Assembly (NCBI GenBank): GCA_032358165.1 | Contig: JAALGY010000010.1 | Coordinates: 1,240,001 to 1,304,000, forward strand | DNA length: 64,000 bases | Origin: Diplosphaera chodatii | Taxonomy: Eukaryota; Chlorophyta; Trebouxiophyceae; Prasiolales; Stichococcaceae | Reading direction: 5' to 3' | Shown: positions 60,119 to 64,000 of the stretch, one piece after another | Position numbering within the stretch: the stretch's first letter is position 1 | Layout: every line of letters starts with the position of its first letter | The notes under the pieces: model-generated | What the model saw: the letters and a program-made list of their open reading frames with translations, nothing else | Database searches by the model: none | What the model was told of the DNA's origin: nothing | Position numbers and translations under genes: made by a program

Positions 60119-63100
60119 ATGGCACAGCTGTTTACCACTGTCAACAGTGCTGAGGGCATGGAGCACGCCTCAAGCAGCGAAGCAGCCTCACAGCCAGCAA
60201 TTGAAGGCATTGGTGGTGGCAGCGCTGCTGTGCATGCTGGGCCCATGGCACATGCAGCTGCCGGCAGTCGGCCGGAGGAAGGCAGTGCTGCCGCTGGGAC
60301 CAAAGCACCGCAGATGAGACCAGCTGAGCCTGAGGTCGGTCAACGAGGCGACGCAGCTGACAGCAGCGCCCAGGGCACGAGCTCAGCTGATGCACATGTC
60401 GATGGCCTGCAGCCGCAGACAGCCGCAGCACCCGGCGCCCAGCAGAAAACCCTGGACCCGGCAGTGCAGGGCCCTTTGCCAGCGCCCGTGCCGTCGCCGC
60501 CGCCGCAGCAGCCAGCCAAGGGTGCTCCGCCGGCGCCTCGGCCGCTCGGCAACGTCGTCATCCAGACAGATGAGGACGCGCTCCGGGAGCTGCGAGCCCG
60601 GCAGGTGGGTACTGGGGCGCCTGATGAGGCGCATGTGGGTTCTGTATGGCACAATTGCAGGGGAGTTACACCAGGCTGGATCCTAGTCGTACTGCGACGG
60701 CCATCTGGCGACTTTGACACTTGAGGTTTAGAGTTGGCGACAGGGTGGCGGTGCCAGCCCCCAGGCGATCGTGGCGGCCCGCGCCCTGGGGGGCCGCCTA
60801 ATGGAGTGGCGCCCGCACGCGCTGGCGGCGGGCCTGCCCCAGGGACTGGCGCTGCCGCAGGGCCTGGCCGCCAACCTGCAGAGCCACCTGCACCCGGACG
60901 CGGTGCGCAGCGGCCTGGCGGCCTTCGCGGATGGGTCGGCGCTGCGGCGGGGCCTGTCTGGGGTGCCGGGCTTCGGCAGGGGCGCTGCTGCGCCCCAGAG
61001 TGGGACGACACCACCGGTGGCGCCTCAGGGTGGGCCAGCTGCGTCACCTGCGGCCCCCACTGGTTCAGCAGCAGCAGAGCACCGGCAGCAGCAGGGGCGG
61101 CAGGTATTGCCGCAGGCAGCAATGCAGGCAGTGGACCAGTTTTGGCAGCGCTCAGAGTCGTGCCAGGTGCTGCACCGACTGTACGCCTGCAGCTATATGT
61201 CCGACCAGACCGGCAGCCGCAGCAGCAGCCGGACGTGTCAGCTCGGGATAGCAAAGCACAGCAGCAGCACCCCATACCTGGCTCACCAGCAGCAGGTTTG
61301 TCCGGCATGCTGGGTGGCCTCTTCAGCCGCCAGCGCAGCGAGAGCGCCGGCAGCAGACCCGTGCCGGCAGATGACGCCTCAGCACAGAGCACAGCCGCAC
61401 CCAGCAAGCAGGAGCCGGATGCTCACCCAGCTGGAACTGCCAGGTCAGCGCAGGACACGTCGCAGCAGGAACCATCTGGTCAGGCGCAGGCAGCGCCGGA
61501 GGCGTCACCAGATGCTGCGGTGCCGGAGCGCACACCCGCAGCCGCAGGTTCAATTCCGGCAGCTGATGCAGCACAGCAGCCGGACGCGCCTGCTGCGCCA
61601 GCAGATGCGCAGGCCGCCGCGGCAGACACCCCAGAGCCTTCAGCGGCCCCTGCAGCCTCAGCCTCCTGGTTGGGCCTCTTCAGGTGCCGACATGCCCGCA
61701 GCGCAGTGCTGCATGTTCATATGCGCCCCTACCGATGTGCAAAGCATGTTACAACCAGCATGTCACGACAGCAACCATCTGACATGCGAAAGAATATTCC
61801 TCCTCGAGGCCGTCAGCTGTGCTACACGCAGGTCGCAGTCATCAGGCGGCGCTGCTGCCCAGCCGCCCGCCGCCGCGGTCGAACGCACGGCGGCCAGCGA
61901 GCCGGCTGTAGGCAACCCGCCGGCTGCTGCAGGGCAACAGCAGCCTGACCAACAGCAAGCAGCGCCGCAGGCACCGCAGCCCCAGCAGCCTGAGCCGCCG
62001 CCGCCGCAGCCGCCGCCGACAGCCGAGGAGCGCCGCGCCCTGGCGGTGGCGACCCAGATGGCCAGCCGGCTGCGGGACGCCATAGCCGCGGTGCTGCAGG
62101 TGCGCAGGCCTAGTTCTGTTTGTGTACCCTCACATCAGTTCATGTACCCTCACATCACAGGCATCTACAGGCCCCCAGGCAAGCCTCAGCATGCCAGGGC
62201 TGCTCTGCCGCCATGCTGCTCGATGGTGCCCTTGCCATGTGTAGGAGGCGTTCTCAGCCCCCCAGGGAGCAGCAGCGGCGGCCCAGAAGGCCGCGCCCCT
62301 TGGAGACGACAGCGCCGCAGTCGACCGGCTGTGCGACCTGATGGCGGTGTTCCTGCAGCACGGCCTGGTGCCGGCACCGCCTGGGTGAGCAGTGACCCGG
62401 GCCTCTGTGCTCCGCCCATGTTTGAGCGCTGCATCGTGTGGCTGCATGCTGCCTACGGTCGTGTACGCAGGCATCGCCTTGTCAGCAACTTCACAATATT
62501 GGGCTACAGTCATGCCATCCGCATGTCACCGGGCCATCCGCAGATGCATGACGCTTTTCATAGCCCGCATCCCCTGAGTCCTGAGCGTGGATACTGCCCA
62601 GAGGCAGCTGGGGCTCGCGGGTGCTGCCTGGCAGCAGGGCGTCGCCCATCGCCATGCTGGAGGCCGCCGCAGCAGACGCGCAGGCGGAAAGCGTCGCTGC
62701 GGCGACCGACTTCGGCCTGAGCGCCGTGCGTGGCGAGCGAGCAAAGCTGGCCGACGGTGGGTCATGCTGTGGTGGTGGTGATGCAATGCTATGCTGCAAT
62801 GCCTGCCCCTTGGGGCATCCTGCCGCATTTCATACACTGCCAGAAATGCAAAACACGCACACCTCCTGCATGTTGATGGTCTTTTCTAGGCCATTGATCG
62901 ACACCCACAATCATGCTTCATACTGGACGGAGCACCTGCGGAGGAAGAGGTCTGCCAGCTTCATCAAGAGCAAGTGCTGAGCCCTGGTACGCTGCATTTG
63001 TGCAGCCGAGCGGCTGCGCGCCTGGCTGCGGGCGTCGCTGAACCAGCGGGCGCTGGGGGCACGCCTGCTGGCCCTGTACCGCCAGCAGCGCCTCCTGGCC

Positions 63101-64000
63101 AGCTGGTACACCAGGTGCGCCCCAAACCTCCTGGCAAGTTATGCCTGCAAGTCCAGCAGATGCACCTGCACATTGGCAGCAACAAGCTGCCCGCATCCAG
63201 CGAGGCTTGCTGACAATTGCGCGGGCTGTTGTGTGCTTGCTTGGCACAACTGCCTCGTTCTGCTGAGCAGCATGGCAGCAGGTTTATTAACCTTCCACGG
63301 TGGCAGGGGCGCTGCGCTGCGCATTGAGGATGTGGCGGCGATCGTGCTGGGCCTGCTGCCGGCGCTGGACGCCGTGCCATTTCAGCTCAGCATCGACCCC
63401 GCCAGCCCCGGGACCCCGGCTGTCCCCGCAGCGGCGGCCTCAGCGGCGGCGTCCCAACAGTCTGCAGCCGCCGCACTGGCGACACAGCCTGCCGCAGGCA
63501 GCCAGCTCCCGAAGCTGCGGCAGCCAGACACACAGCAGGCAGCGGATGGTGCGCCCGCCGGCACACAGCCTTCGCCCATGACGGCGGCTGCAGGCGCCCC
63601 AGGCCCTGCGGCACCGCCGCCGAACGGCGGCTTCCTCGCATCGTTCGGCGGCCTGCTTGGGCGACGCGGCTCGCCGGTTGCAGCAACCGCCTCGCCTGGC
63701 AAAGGGAACAGGTGTGGGTGCCTGAGCCATGCGCTCTTGCGAGTGCTTTGGTGCAGGTGTGACCGACGGCTTCGTTCACTGATGAACACGATGCGCACGC
63801 GTGGTCATCTTGAGCACCCCCGGCTTGATGAAAGTTTTGTATGTGCCGCATGTGGTATGTGTGTTCTCGTCCCTTTATGCAGGCGGGTTGTGGCCATCGC
63901 CGACGGTGGCGGCAAGTCCCCAGGCAGCCCTGCAGCACCGCAGGCCAGCGGCGGCAGCGGCTTTGCCACGCCCGCTGGAAGCGGCATGCTTTCACCAGTG
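60119..64000 (+). CDS. RUN-domain protein with low-complexity linkers, 3' end outside window
   Basis: Nine exons join in phase: 60119-60604, 60744-61029, 61104-61683, 61832-62099, 62245-62384, 62608-62756, 63006-63114, 63307-63711 and 63883 to the window end, giving at least 847 residues. The N-terminal half is Ala/Pro/Gln-rich with PSPPPQQP-type linkers; one conserved-looking part is VVIQTDEDALRELRARQ. A RUN domain spans residues about 525-700: LRDAIAAVLQ, then VDRLCDLMAVFLQHGL, AERLRAWLRASLNQRALGA, LLASWYTR and LGLLPALDAVPFQL. RUN domains are known effector modules for Rab/Rap-type small GTPases in membrane trafficking, so a cytosolic trafficking or cytoskeletal role is likely (inference). 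Short motifs MLGGLF, WLGLF and FGGLLG recur in the linkers. The 61030-61103 intron is inferred from phase. An in-frame extension to 60095 suggests the true start may be in an upstream exon. Confidence 0.75.
62123..62157. repeat. 15-bp direct repeat in RUN-gene intron
   Basis: TGTACCCTCACATCA occurs at 62123-62137 and 62143-62157, in the intron after exon 4. This is a simple local duplication. Confidence 0.75.

Noticed and set aside
60340..61407. 355-codon open frame on the minus strand
   Set aside because: It is antisense to the RUN gene's Ala/Pro/Gln linkers. The plus-strand exons join in phase into a RUN domain.

Overview
This is intron-rich, roughly 55-60% GC nuclear DNA from a eukaryote. 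Exons are short, introns are mostly about 80-350 bp with GT-AG borders, CTGCAG/TGCAG is very common (often at splice acceptors), and the RUN protein has long Ala/Pro/Gln-rich linkers. Together this fits a green alga, most likely a chlorophyte of the Chlorophyceae (Scenedesmus- or Chlamydomonas-like). The genus cannot be fixed from the sequence alone.

Positions 1 to about 53,810 hold one head-to-tail tandem array of eleven F-box/leucine-rich-repeat genes, all on the minus strand (called FBL1-FBL11 here from left to right; informal names). The usual repeat period is about 5.2-5.4 kb. A full-length member has about 16 exons and encodes roughly 800 residues: an N-terminal F-box in exon 1, LRR-type exons 2-6, a conserved non-LRR island in exon 7, LRR exons 8-15 including a 20-nt microexon (exon 10), and a C-terminal exon that is often acidic. 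F-box/LRR proteins are known as substrate adaptors of SCF (SKP1-cullin-F-box) ubiquitin ligases, so the array probably supplies variants of a substrate-recognition surface. FBL1 runs off the left edge. FBL2, FBL3 and FBL9 look intact. FBL6 is a 1-kb internal-deletion derivative that keeps an open frame of 197 residues. FBL7 carries a 1.9-kb inserted element in an intron. FBL4, FBL8 and FBL10 carry frameshifts or a nonsense codon, FBL5 has lost its usual start codon, and FBL7 and FBL11 are the most diverged. This is the pattern expected of birth-and-death evolution.

All eleven units share a short box (TTCCAAGGATCTC-like, as read on the plus strand) about 225-285 bp upstream of the start codon. 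Several also have a TGACGTCA palindrome about 30-40 bp upstream of the ATG.

To the right of the array, on the plus strand, lie two unrelated genes. At 54,403-59,253 is a 17-exon gene for a 599-residue flavoprotein that fuses a pyridoxamine-phosphate-oxidase-like split barrel to a ferredoxin-NADP reductase-type module. It is divergently arranged with FBL11. From 60,119 to the right edge is a RUN-domain protein with long low-complexity linkers, cut off by the window end. No tRNA, rRNA, CRISPR array or recognisable transposase was seen.
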